Source: Sesamum alatum (taxonomy: Eukaryota > Streptophyta > Magnoliopsida > Lamiales > Pedaliaceae). Taken from it: 64,000 nucleotides of DNA. Both the position numbers and the translations under genes were made by a program. Below the pieces are notes generated by a model. The model was not told the origin of the DNA, did not search any database, and saw only the letters and a list, made by a program, of their open reading frames with translations. The DNA lies in assembly GCA_034509735.1 (NCBI GenBank), contig JACGWO010000003.1, positions 13,764,001 through 13,828,000 of the forward strand, written 5' to 3'. This document shows, one piece after another, positions 46,399-58,339 of this stretch; position 1 is the first letter of the stretch, and every line of letters starts with the position of its first letter.

Positions 46399-47720
46399 CT
46401 AAAGCCAATTGCCCATATGCCTAATCCCCATCTTCTCAAGATGCTGCGTATGAGCAGTTTGTGACATAAGCTTTGTCAACGGATCTGTTGTGTTGTCTGC
46501 TGAGCTGACTCGGTCCATCCAGACGTCACCTCTTCCTACCATTTCCCTCAAAAGGTGGTAAAGTCTAAGAATGTGCTTGGATCGGTGATGGGATCTTAGT
46601 TCCTTTGCTTGCGATATCGCTCCGTTGTTATCACAAAAGATAACCACGGGCTCGGCAATGCTAGGCACCACACCCAACTCTTGGATGTAGTTTCTCATCC
46701 AAACCGCTTCTTTGGCAGCTTCTGAAGCTGCTATGTATTCGGCCTCAGTGGTGGAATCAGCTATGGTTTGTTTCTTGAAACTTTTCCATGCTACCACACC
46801 ACCGTTGAGCCTGAATACATAACCCGACTAAGACTTATCATTATCATCATCCACCTGGAAGCTAGCATCGCTAAAACCTTCCAAGATTAACTCTCCATTG
46901 CCATAGACCAAGAACATTTCCTTAGTCCTCCTCAGGTACTTAAGGATGTTCTTGACCGCATTCAGATGTGCCTCGCCTGCACAGGACTAATATCTACTTA
47001 TTACACTTAAGGCGTAAGCGATGTCAGGCCTCGTGCAGTGGACAACATATTGGATGCTGCCTACGGCAGAAGCATAGGGAATGCGCTTCATTCTTTCAAG
47101 TTCCTCATCAGTCTTGGGAGACTATTTCTTGGATAGCTTGATCCCATGCCTCATGGGAAGGAAACCTCATTTGGAGCTATCCATGTGAATCTTTTCAGGA
47201 TTTTCTCCACATATGAGTTTTGGGTTAATCCTAACATTCTCTTAGATCTGTCCCTGACGATGTGGATGCCTAGAATGTAGGACGCTTCACCTAAGTGCTT
47301 CATGGAAAATTGCGTGGTGAGCCATGCTTTTGTGTTACTTAATAGTCTAACACCATTCCCTATGAGTAGAATATCATTCACATAAAGCACTAGGAACACT
47401 ACAGAGCTCCCATTGACCTTCTTGTATACACAAGGGTCGGATTCATTTTTTATAAAATCATATCCTCATATGAATTCATCAAAGCGAATGTTCCAACTAC
47501 GAGATGCTTGTTTGAGGCCATAGATGGACTTTTGGGGACGGCAGACATTGTGCTCTTCTCCAGTAACCGTGAATCCTTCCGGCTGATCCATGTAGATCTC
47601 TTCCTCAACAAAGCCATTGAGAAATGTCGTTTTCACGTCCATCTGCCATATTTCATAGTCATACCATACTGCTACGACAAGCAGGATATTGAATGGACTT
47701 AGCCATGGCTACTGGCGAAT
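46399..47720 (-). pseudogene. Copia pol C-terminal half: reverse transcriptase and RNase H
   Basis: The reverse transcriptase begins with broken pieces (FLNGFVEEEIYMDQPEGF-like near 47640-47570 and YGLKQASRSWN near 47520). It continues in the ORF 47399-47151 with LYVNDILLIG, where the invariant YVDD is YVND, then LGEASYILGI. A frame break follows. RNase H (46797-46399) is intact for 132 codons: DSTTEAEYIAASEA, FCDNNGAI, and LRSHHRSKHI, the usual acidic residues and C-terminal histidines. These enzymes copy element RNA into DNA. The aspartate-to-asparagine change in YVDD and the frame breaks make it inactive. Confidence 0.88.
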
Positions 47721-47925
47721 AGGTATCCTCAAAGTCGACCCCGGGTCGTTGAGTGTGTTTTTTTGCCACTAGCCTAGTTTTGAAGGTCGTAGCTTCTCCA
47801 TCAACGCCAAATTTACGTTATAGATCCATTTACACCCGACTGGTTTTAACGCCTTTGGGAGGGTCTACAAGTGTCCAAACTTGGTTCTCGCTCATGGAGT
47901 CCATTTTGGCTTTCATGGCCTCAAG

Positions 47926-49180
47926 CTATTTTTTCGAGTCGATGTCAGACATCGCGTCCCCGTATGTCTTGGGATCCTTGTCCAATTGACCGGTCACGCT
48001 TAGAAATCCATACCTCACGGGAGGGTGAGGCACTCTAGCTGACCTATGGAGGACGAAAACGTCAGTGGTAACTGTGGGCGCAGACACGACAGGAGCTGGC
48101 GGTTCAGGTACCGTGGTTGGCTCCTCGTGAGGTTGTTCGACATGCCTGGTATGCTGGACCTCGCAAGGTGCCTCAACCTGCTGGGTATTTATCCTGAAAC
48201 CTCTAAGTGAGGTATCCGTAGCTTTTGGAATTGATGATTGATTCGTCTCACTTGACTCCTCAAGGATCAGATCATCAGGTTGGTCACCCATTGGAAAACC
48301 TTTTTCCAAGAATACTGCATTTCTTGTAACAAATACCTTTTGTTCCAAAGAGTCAGAGAAATAATAATCTGCAGTTTCTTTAGGGTATTCAATGGACCTG
48401 CACAAGCTAGACCTTGATTCTAACTTGTCTCCTACTATCCTCTTGACATATGCAGGGTTACCCCACACATTCAAGTAGTTGTAGGATGCAGGCTTGCCGT
48501 GCCATATCTCATATGGTGTTTGGGCTACCACACTGGTCGGTGCTAAGATTAATAACTTCGCTGTGGTTCCAGTGCGTAGCCCCAAAAAGACAAGGGCAAT
48601 TCGGTAAAACTCATCATAGATCGGATCATGTCTAACAAGGTTCGATTCCTCCTTTCAGAGACGCCATTTAATTGCGGTGTCCCAGGAGGTGTCCGTTCAG
48701 AGATTATACCATTTTTTTTTTAGATAATCGAGCAATTCATTATTGAGGTATTCGCCGCCTAGGTCTGACCATAGGACTTTAATTTTGCACCCGGTTTGGT
48801 TCTCGACTTAAAGTTTGAATTCTTTAAACCTCTCAAGAGCTTCAGACTTGTACCTCATTAGGTAAATATAACCGTACCATGAATGATCATCAGTGAAGGT
48901 TATGAAGTAGGAGAACCCACCTCAGGCTTGCGTCCTCAGTGGTCCACACACGTCTGTATGGACCAAGTCCAATAGACCTATGGCAAGCCTGCTTTGCCTA
49001 CAAAGGGCTTCTTGGTCATTTTCCCTTTAAGGCAGGATTCAAAAGTTGGTAGATCACTCAAATCCTCAACCTCTAGGTTCTTTGAGTCTACCAATTTCTT
49101 CATCATTTCTTGAGAGATATGACCTAGCCTTGCATGCCACAGTTGTGCGTTCCCGTCATTATCTATTTTATGTTTGTGTT
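47926..49180 (-). pseudogene. Copia integrase, zinc-binding end to C-terminal region
   Basis: It starts near LWHARLGHIS (about 49150-49120). The zinc-binding CxxC is FESC here, so the first cysteine is lost, while the other copy at 25780 keeps CESC. The core is broken by stops: a decayed aspartate region, then NGVSERRN (about 48650) holding the catalytic glutamate. An open frame 48585-47926 covers the end of the core (GKPASYNYLNVWG) and the C-terminal region rich in proline and glutamate, up to the junction with reverse transcriptase. Integrase inserts the cDNA; this copy cannot make it intact. Confidence 0.85.
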
Positions 49181-49413
49181 GAGCATCATAATGAAATTTG
49201 ATTGTTGTAAGATATAGAGACCGTTATTAAGTGTACCAAGCATATGAGCAAATCCACCCTTCATCAAATAAAAGCAATTTTTATTGATCGAAAACTCATA
49301 ACCACTATTATCTAACAATGGAATGGAAATGATGTTTTTGATCATGCTAGGTACATAATAAACTTTCTCTAATTCTATACTAATACAATCACTAACTACT
49401 AAGGTGACGGATC

Positions 49414-50448
49414 CTATGGCTTCTGCCGAGATGGCCTTGTCATGCCAAGCTTTAGGACTATTTCACCGCTACTCAGCTTTCTGCTTCTTTTCAACATATG
49501 CAAGTCGTTGCAAATGTGAGCTCCATAGCCAGTATCTAATACCCAAGAGGCAGAGTTAGTAACCATATTAACCTCAATCATAAATATACCTTGCTTGGAG
49601 AGGAGTTTGGGGCAATCCCTCTTCCAATGCCCTTTCTCACGGCAATGAATACATATGTCATTTGCCCTCGACTGTTGCTTTGAGTCAACCTTCATTTTTC
49701 CTTTGCCTTTCCCCACCTTGGCAACGAGAACACTCTTAGTGTTGGTAGCGGCTTTGACGGCCTTTCCCTTTCCCTTCTTCCTTTTCCAACGTCTGGCACC
49801 CTTGCCTTTCGTTTTGGAAGTCAAAGCCTCTCCAAACAATACCGATGGCACAGAATTTTTGGTTGTTGCCTTGTATTGTATCAACATATTGATCAACTCA
49901 TAGATACCCTTCTCAAGAGTATTCATGTTGTAGTTAACAATAAATTGGTCGAAGGATGGTGGGAGTGACTGAAGGATCACATAAATGCACGTCTCGTTAT
50001 CGAGCCCTGCTTTGAGGTCTTTGAGCTTTTCCACCAAGGTAAGCATCTTGACCACATGCTCATGTACAGAGGATCATTCGGTCATTTTGGTTCCAAAGAA
50101 CACCTTCGTCGCGACATACCTGGTAAGCCGGTCTGGGATGCATAGCAATCCTTCAGGCATGCCATCATGGAAGGGACATCATCTAGCCTCTCATACTGCT
50201 TCTGTATCTCATTGGTCATAGACGCAAGTATGATGCTACGGACTTTTCGGTTATTATGATGCCAAGTCTTGAACGTCTCATGTTCTTCGGGCGTGGATCC
50301 GTCCGAGAGTCCGAGAAAATGGCTTGTCCATGACATAGCCTTGGTTCTCTTAATTGAGGACTATCATCAAATTGTGCAACCAATCGTTGTAATTGGTTCC
50401 ATTAAACTTGTTTGTCTCAAGTATGGTTGATAATAGGTTCATGGCCAT
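49414..50448 (-). pseudogene. Copia gag and protease
   Basis: ATG at 50448 begins MAMNLLSTILETNK and GTNYNDWLHN, then a TAA at 50350-50352 stops it. The frame continues as 50336-50082, shifts near 50120, hits a TGA and resumes at 50055-49414 with EKLKDLKAGLDNET, a long lysine-rich region and one CCHC knuckle CIHCREKGHWKRDC (about 49660-49620). The protease motif WVLDTGYGAHICND (about 49553-49512) follows in the same frame. Compared with the plus-strand copy at 24391, this one keeps the start codon and the knuckle glycine but has an early stop. Confidence 0.87.
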
Positions 50449-50459
50449 TGTTTTAAATC

Positions 50460-52465
50460 CACATTTAAAAACAAAACTTGATTAGCAGAATTAAATAAAA
50501 GGTTTTAATAAAAATTAAAGACTTGGACTTGAGTCATTTAATTCTCCTACTATTTCTACGAAAACACGGCACTCTCAAACGTTGTTTTTGAAAAACCTTT
50601 TTCCTAGTGGGCTTGGAATCCATAATGATATCTTCCATACCCTGCTTTTACGATTCGCATGGAAAACAACCGGTGGGAGGTAAACCATACCATTCTCATT
50701 CCACGAGAATTCCCAAGATATCTGCCTCACCCTTTTTTACGTGATCTCGATAGCTCCATGTGAATCACGTTATTCGGGCATTAAACCCGATCCAATCAAC
50801 TGAATCATAGCACTCACTGCTACCCCCACGACTCGTGAGACAGACAACAGAAGTGTTAGTCTCTTCGTTAACAACAAAGTGCAGCTTCTTTTCAGCACGA
50901 TAGACGTGCCACGACTCGTGAGACCACACTATCGACTGAAACTAGCTTCCTCACTTTGCCATGGATGGAAGGCTTGGACGAACTCCTAGAGTCCTAGCCC
51001 ATTTATTAAGGGTCTGATATCCAACTTGGTCCAACCAAGTGAGAGTTTGATAACCAAGATCTCATTACAAACACATTTATACATACATCCATAATGCATT
51101 ATAAAACATTTGCATGCCATACAATAATACGATAAATAAACCATTCATTCACCATAAAAGTCACATGCAAAATTAAAAGCCTAGCATGCCCCTGTTGGAT
51201 GATCACAAGCCCGAATTCAATGCGACCCACTGAGCCCGCAGTGGATCTATGGTCAATCTAAGGTTGGTCATACACTATTACATTTAATAATGGTAACCCA
51301 TCAACACACTGATGGGCCTTGACTCCTTTTCCACCGGGCCTCCATGAAACTCCTTGGATTCTCCTTTCTGGGCCATCCTTCATCTTCTTCATGGAAATAA
51401 AATAAAATACTTCCTCACCACTATACTACTCTCATTACAATATAAAAGAAACCCCAACGAAAACCTGGAGGGAGTACATATGGAGGGAGATAGAAAGCTT
51501 TATTATTCCAAGGCAACCAGAAAAGAGGAGAAAAAATAATTGAGGCACACAGGCCCAACACAAAATTAAAACCATACATTCGGTCTAGGGCTTGTGATCA
51601 TCCGTTTTCATTCAACGCACATAATTCATGATATCCAATCATCAATAATGAACATAAACCATGATATCCAATCACAAAATTCATAAAAGAATTAAAAGAC
51701 AAGGTCTACATTCAAACTTGGTGTAACAATGGTAACCCCTTTCTTGTTAGGAAAAACCTTTCCTCATTATTCTTAAAACATTAAAAATTTGAGGTTCCAA
51801 ACCATACAAGATAAAAATATTTTTCCAAATAATGTCTTCAAGAAAACATGCAAAAATTAATAAAACAACTTTCAGAAACTATTCCAAAAATAAAGAAACA
51901 AGAGAACCACCGGAACGGCCAAAGGCCACCGCTGCCGGTGGCGCCCTGCCCCACAGGCTGGCAGGCCCTGCCTACCACCTGCACGCGCAGAGCGTGCCGG
52001 CCCCTACCTGCGAACGCGCCCGGCCACAGATAGGATCCGCGTGCTTGCGCACGCGCTGGCCGGGCGTCCACGTACAAGCGCCTCTGCCTGTGTGCGCTGC
52101 CCTGCCGCGCGGCCTACGCGCGCACCCTTAGGGCACGCACGCGTATCGGGCGCGCTAGACGCGCAGGCGCCTGCGGCTGTGCGCGCGCGCGCAAGCTCCT
52201 CTGCCTGCACGCGTGCCTGGCTGTGTGCACTGCGTGCACGGTCAGCTGACGGCTGCCGCGTGTTCCGTTTCTTGCTTCATTTTATTATTTCTATTGTATT
52301 TTCCAGGAAATCAAGAAACACCAAGAACTCATGTACTACGAATATGATAAACAACATGAAAAATGACATGCTTGGAAACATAAATCAAGAATAATGTAAA
52401 TCATACTTTTACACGTATTTCATGCTTTAAACACACATAAAACCCTAGGCCTGTACACCGAACCA
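50460..52465 (-). other. Copia leader with GC-rich block at 51915-52262
   Basis: Between gag and the primer-binding site on the minus strand. The part 50460-51800 is the inverted match of the leader 23000-24390, for example TCGTGGAACGAGAATGG against its complement near 50690. The block 51915-52262 is strongly GC-rich with GCGCGC words, as in the other copies. ORFs over it are composition artefacts. Confidence 0.75.
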
Positions 52466-52478
52466 GGCTCTGATACCA
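52466..52478 (-). other. Primer-binding site of the copia element
   Basis: The minus strand reads TGGTATCAGAGCC, complementary to plant initiator tRNA-Met, one base inside the 5' LTR. It matches the canonical site exactly. Confidence 0.92.
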
Positions 52479-52479
52479 C

Positions 52480-54474
52480 TGAAAGCATAGGGAAGGCGTG
52501 TGGATCGTCCCGGGAAGAGCGCGAATGCGGAAGCGCGATATAAAATAAATTTACGGAATTTAAAACATGCTCATACATAAATGTAAATAACACGTTCAAG
52601 GGGTGTTCCCTTGAACCTCCTGGGCATTCGGTGTATCTCATGACTAAATAAAAGCATGCAAACCATGGAGGCCATAGGGTATAGAAATGAAAAGACCAAA
52701 CAAAATAACCTACCCGGTTGTAGTTTTGTCTTCAAACCGCTACTCGCGTTGTTTCCCATTTTGCACCAAGATGTCGAATAAGAGACCCTCTAAATCGTAC
52801 ATGCAACCAGCCCACGTATCTTGATCCTTGTGCTAGCAAAAAACCAAGTGTATGTATTTAGAGAGGATGGATCGATCAAGCGTTACGAATTAACGTGATC
52901 AATCCTCCTTAGGTTCAATTGTATAAAACAAAGAACCAAAACTTTCCTGGGAAAAGGGGGTGGTGGACGAGTAGAGAGAGAGAGACGAGTAGGGTGTGTG
53001 TGTGTGTGTATTTTCTTGATTTTCATCATCACCCTTCTAAAGTTTAACCTAAGAGTATTTATAGAAGACGATTCGCATTCCTCTTCAAACTCCAACTCTA
53101 GAAGCTTGGTTTAACTAGGATTTTGACCTAGTCAAAGTCCCAGTCAAACTAGGCTTAGATTAGTCAAACTTAATCTAGGCCATTGATCTGTCCTCTTTAA
53201 TCTTCACCGTCCATTTAATTATGTAATATTTAAATCCTATTTAAATAATCCATGGAGCCTTTAAATAAATAAAATAAATAATAATATTTATTTTAAGCTC
53301 ACTTAATTTATTCCAATAAATCTAATTTATTTATTTAGTTAATTCCTCTGAATCCAATTAAAGGAATCAACATCCCAAGAAAAGGGAACCAATTAAATCC
53401 AATTTAAATCATTCAACCTCTCTAAAATAATTCCAAATTAAACACCTGTGATGCGTGTGGATTGTGTGTGACTTTTTAGGTTCACCCTTAGCTAGACTTG
53501 GACGAATTCCCAACCATCCTATGATAGGAATTCGTCCGTCACCATGGGTAACCGTCTAGCAACGGTCTATGGCACTAGAGACTAGGTGAATGTTTATGGT
53601 GTGAACATTTAGGCTCTTATAGTACATTTATCCTTCCACCTACAATCTCACTGCTTAGAGTCTATGGCATGGAACTGTAGGTACCTATTCTCGACCTAAG
53701 CCTTGCCTCGTCCATACCAAACGTCACAGGGGTCCTACCCATTTGTTCAGTTACTGTGGCCACAGATTTATCAGGGATGAGTCTCAGAGTAAAGTGTGAT
53801 CTTACCGTCAGCTTTCTGACAGGAGATGGATCCTTTCTTAGGACCTACTGTCATGCTAAACATCTTGACTGCACTAGATAGGGCTTATGACTACCGAGTT
53901 ACTCGACTTGGCAACCTTTCGCCATACCTAAGATACAAGCACAGTGTGTAGGTGATCTCAGTAATCCTTCAAGTCCACGGATCAATTTGTACTGTTTGAA
54001 CTGGGAATACAAGTCATACCTGACTGACCCTACTTAAGGTCTTCCATATGACTGTTCCCACGAATCACCTCAGTCAGCAGACACCTAGCTGTCTGACCCA
54101 CTAACACTGCATGGACGAGCCTAGTCTCTAGTCGATGAAACGCGACTGCAGATGCTTAGTGCAAGTCTCATATAGATTCTCTATGCCCTATCTCATGATT
54201 CCTTAACTTGGAGTATTTCAGACCGATCCAGAGAAACTGATTTCATGAACCACCATCCAATCCGCAATTTCAGTTTTTTGGAATGGGTTTTCGGTCTGTA
54301 GGCTTTGCTTGTGCAGTGAACAGTTAATGTAAAGCAGTAAGTGAACACAAACAAAGTATTAAACCAAATGAATATCACTTTCTTATTCATTATAATTTAT
54401 TAAAACTTTGAAATTGTTCAGACATAGGTTACAATAGCCCAATCAAATTGGCTTCACAATCACCTATTCTAACA
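52480..54474 (-). repeat. 5' LTR of the copia element (1995 bp)
   Basis: Bounded by TGTTAGAATAGGTGA (54474) and TATGCTTTCA (52480) on the minus strand. It aligns with 44404-46384 end to end with scattered changes. A TATAAATA box is kept on the minus strand (plus near 53056-53063), followed by the GT/GA-rich stretch 52974-53010. This LTR would drive the element's transcript. Confidence 0.9.
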
Positions 54475-54572
54475 CATGTATGACAGAAACATAAAACACG
54501 CAAAAGGATAATATAGCGTAGAACCACAGTTTATACTAATAGTGGGAGATTTTTTAAATACTAGGACATAAT

Positions 54573-55646
54573 TCAAAACCTACCAGTGAGCATCAAATGG
54601 ACCAACCGCCCACGCTTATCCAGAGGCAGTGAGAAAAAGAGCTCCATATCTTTAAGATTGTTGTGAAGTCGTTGCACTATTACAAGCTGTTCATTTTCAT
54701 CTATCCCATCAATTTCGGCCACTAAATCTGCAGCGATCGTTCTCTTTTCCGGATCTCCAAATTTGGTTTCCAACACCCTAGTTAGATTCCCCTTCCCGAG
54801 TGTTAGCGTTGCGACAGAAAGAAGTGACCATGTCAACTAACCTTTTTCGAGCGCGACTTCATTGTGTTTGCTTTTTTTTTGTGCTACCGCCAATCGCCTT
54901 CTGGGCATTAAGAGTTGGTAGTAGGATCAATGTTCATGTTAGATGTTGGGGCAGGGTCACCTTCATTAGTGACAACGCCTTCTTCAGGATTCCATTCGGT
55001 TGTAGGAACATAGTAATCTTGTGTTCCCATACAATCTTCTGCCCGAACAGCATCTGCCTGGGCATTCCCATCCTTAGCTAGTTCACCGGAATGCACGATC
55101 CTAATCGATATTTCACACCAAGTGAAAAAAATACGGGAATAATTTGAAACGCATGGACTTAGCTGATGGGTCCACTTGGCTAAGTGAGCAGTTTGTTTTA
55201 ATAAACAGTGCACGTTGGCACAATTTATCTAACTATTTTAAATAAAAGAATTGATCTCATAACCATTACCTTTACGTACTCGTCACACATGCTATTCTCA
55301 TCAACAATTATCATATTTTTTTCTTCAACCAAATCAAAGCCATTTTTGACAACATGCTAAACCATTGTCGAGTATTGTTTTTTTTTTTTTTTCCATAAGT
55401 GTATTTTAGAGTTAATGTGGGTTCGACTCTTATGTCAGAATTGGGAAAATCATTCAACATATGAATCTCTAGTTGCATTAAATATCCATTGTGAAATTTA
55501 ATTTCGCACTTCCATCCACTAACAATGATTAAGTTTAGAAGTACCTCTTCCTCCCTAGCGGTAAAAGTACCGCGGCTTATGGATTTCTTCTTGGGGCCAC
55601 CTCGACGATATTGTTTACTGTTTCCCTCATCATCTGGGTGGCTCAT
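54573..55646 (-). pseudogene. PIF/Harbinger accessory protein, Myb/SANT-like
   Basis: On the minus strand, MSHPDDEGN begins at 55646 and leads to GGPKKKSISRGTFTAREEEV, the start of Myb_DNA-bind_3 proteins, then SGWKCEIKFHNGYLMQLEIH and FPNSDIRVEP. A T-run breaks the frame near 55375-55390. A middle piece (55150-54908) keeps ELAKDGNAQADAVRAED. The C-terminal helix region is 54836-54573 (EKRTIAADLVAEIDGIDENE, ending HLMLTGRF and stop). In plants this protein pairs with the Harbinger transposase, binds DNA and helps it into the nucleus. The transposase remnant lies just upstream on the same strand. Confidence 0.78.
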
Positions 55647-56122
55647 CACAAATATCAGTTTGAATTTGAGCACTGCACAAATAGTTCCATGTCACAATTG
55701 TGTACATAACCCATTTTTATTGGACCACGCATGTAAAAGTCCACTTCGTGGCTATGGAGTTAGCAGTCAAAATGTCACAATTAAAGCTTACATTGAGGTG
55801 CTTCACAATTAGAAAAAGGAATTAACACTATCAATTTTCTTAGCAAGTCTTGACCTAAATTAGCAAATTAACCGTACTTTAACATAACAGAGAACAGATG
55901 GAAACATCAAATCATCTTCGAACCACTTAATAAAAGTTGAATTGGAAACTAGCAAATTGAAGTGAAAAATATCATGAAATTTTAGAAGTTTTATGAAATA
56001 CATCATGGCATAGCTGAAGAAAGTCTGGAGCATCTAATCAAAGTTGTCTAAGTAAAATTAAGATACAAACCAATGGTACCATAGTAAAATCAACATACAA
56101 TCAATCAACCATTGCGGTTTAA

Positions 56123-58330
56123 TCATTCATTATACATATCCGTTGCCAATTTATCACGCCAATCTGTCCAAGCAGTGTTCGTGTCAATCGTTGAGATAAA
56201 CTCAGCATTGGTGTCACCATTAGGATCTGTTTGCTCATGAATCTCTAATTCAATTAGGTCATCGGGCATCTTAGTACGGATGAAATTATGTAACAAGCAA
56301 CATGCCATAATTATCTAATTTTGAATCTTGATCGGATAAAATGATTGACTCCTCAATATACCTTAACACACTTTCAACAACCCAAATGTACGTTCGATCA
56401 AATGCCTAGTTGAAGAGTGCTTCAAATTGAACAAGCCCTTTTTATTCTGAGGTCCCCATGCGTCTCGATCCCATTCTCTTAAGTGATATCCAATACCTCT
56501 ATACGGGGTCAAGAAGCCATCCCTATGAGTGTAGCCGTTGTCACACAAGTAATATTTCCTGAGTAACAAATGTTCAATTATTAGAAAATAGAATCCATCA
56601 TGACAGAGACCACTTATTCACATGTGGAAAATCAAAGATTCTTAATTTAAGAAAATACCTCTCAGTAGGGGCGAATCCAGAAACTTGGCTTAAACCTGTC
56701 AAAACTTAATCTTACAGGCAGTATAGCAAAGATCCCACTAAATTTTGCGGTCTCTTAATAACAAATTATCCATTTCCTGAAAACTTAAAACCTATATTTA
56801 TATAAATTATCACCATAAATTTTATAATTAACCTTTATATCTAAACTTGTTTCATTGTTATGAGAGACTTGGATAAAATAATATAAAATCAAACATAAAT
56901 ATAAAAGCAATAGAAATTTTGGGAAGAATTATAACCTAGTGTTCAGAAATCACAATAAGGAGCAAACTTTTTGCACAGAAGAAATTGTGAATTTTATTTT
57001 CGTTGTACTATAATCTTGGGATTTTTATTTTCCTTGTACAACAACATTCGACTTTTTTTTATTATTTTTTGCTATAATAGTTAATGGGCTACAAGCCTAA
57101 CAAAAAAAATGGGCATACAACCCAAAGCCAAGCCTTGTCGGCCGCCATGGGCTTTATAGGGCTCGGCGTTGATCCTTGCTGTGGGGACTCTTAACCCATT
57201 TCGTCTATTTATGGCATCACCTAAAACCCTACTATCAGCAGCACTTCCTCCCTACCCGTAAAGACATAAATGAATTGCATGTCCATGTTGCAAACACATA
57301 AGACGTTAACAACAATATGTCCTTTCCTTGTATGATAACGACTTTTTGTTCGCATCTGGGACCTTAACATCAATATACGTCCATCCAGTGCATCCAAACA
57401 ACCCTAGATAATGAATATGTGAAAGAAGTTATATTCTACTGAACCTGTAAACCCTTAAAATCACTACAACACAAAAATGCATTGTTTTTACCTTAAACCA
57501 TCTCCATCTTGAATCCAAGCAATCATCACCCCAAAAGGTATGATGCAACTATCACTAGCTAATTGTATGACCCGAAAGCATGAAATCATGTTTCACAATC
57601 CTTTTTTTTATGGTGTGAGACACTACTCAGAAATATAGCTATTTGTTCACTAATTGTTACACTTTTATTATCAATAAGATCGCTTGCATTTTCCAAGCTA
57701 GGAAAAAAAAAACTCTTTTCGTCCTGTAACTTGGGGCCTTTCTGTTTTTGATCCCATTGATTACAGGATTCTCATTTTTGGTCTCATAACTTCTAAAAAG
57801 TAGCACTTTTGGTCTCATGCCACCTTTCCGTTAAATTTTTTAACGGAAAACACCACGTGCTTAGCACATGGTCATTAGAGCTTTTACACTTTTGGTCCCA
57901 TATGTTATAGGATTCTCACTTTTGGTCTCATATGTTATGAAATTTTTATTTTTGGTCCCATAACTTTCAAAAAGAAACACTTTTGGTCCCATGCATTTAA
58001 CGGTCACGTGGCACTTTCTGTTAATATCTAACGGAAAGTGTCATAGGATCGAAAGTGCTACTTTTTAAAAGTTACAGGACCAAAAGTGAGAATCCTATAT
58101 CCAATGGGACCAAAAGTGGAAAGGCCCTAAGTTGTGGGATGAAAAATGCTATCTCCCCTTCCAAGATATAACACAATCTTCCGAAAGCATTACTATTCAT
58201 ACTCAGATTTCTAAGGCAAGCTAGACGAATGGTTTACTTGTGAGGGTATTCGACTATTTATATTGTATCGACGGGGGCCACGAGTACTACAACGTCGAAG
58301 GTTACGTTTTGGATACTGGAAAACATAGAC
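56123..58330 (-). pseudogene. PIF/Harbinger transposase (DDE_Tnp_4), broken
   Basis: Pieces in order on the minus strand are: CLRNLSMNSNAFGRLCYILE (about 58230-58170), a MITE insertion (57701-58158), SLENASDLIDNKSVTISEQI, then RWRWFK with a GT-AG intron (about 57492-57405). GCLDALDG (first catalytic aspartate) is next and reads on to MDMQFIYVF. A one-base loss follows, then GSAADSRVLGDAINRRNGLR. About 600 bases of unrelated DNA (56580-57175) precede KYYLCDNGYTHRDGFLTPYR (second aspartate) and HLIERTFGLLK (glutamate), then two in-frame stops before IIMACCLLHNFIRTKMPDDL and the end at 56123. All three catalytic positions survive, but stops, frameshift and insertions prevent a protein. Confidence 0.85.
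57701..58158. mobile_element. MITE inserted in the Harbinger transposase first exon
   Basis: A near-palindromic 458-base element with repeated TTTTGGTCCCAT and its complement. The left end is GGAAAAAAAAACTC and the right end GATAGCATTTTTC inverted, ending CCCC. Flanking 10-mers TTCCAAGCTA (57691-57700) and TTCCAAGATA (58159-58168) are a target duplication with one difference, suggesting a Mutator-like family. Coding sequence for the transposase resumes on both sides. No ORF. Confidence 0.82.
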
Positions 58331-58339
58331 AAAAAGTGT

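Larger units (their letters stand above)
44404..54474 (-). mobile_element. Nearly full-length Ty1/copia retrotransposon (about 10.07 kb)
   Basis: Both LTRs (44404-46384 and 52480-54474), the primer-binding site, GC-rich leader, gag, protease, integrase, reverse transcriptase, RNase H and a purine tract are present in copia order on the minus strand. Flanking 5-mers are CATAT (44399-44403) and CATGT (54475-54479), a duplication with one change. Every coding domain has stops, frameshifts or key-residue changes, so it is not autonomous. It belongs to the same family as the fragments at 20293-22274, 22653-26360 and 26361-29603. Confidence 0.92.
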
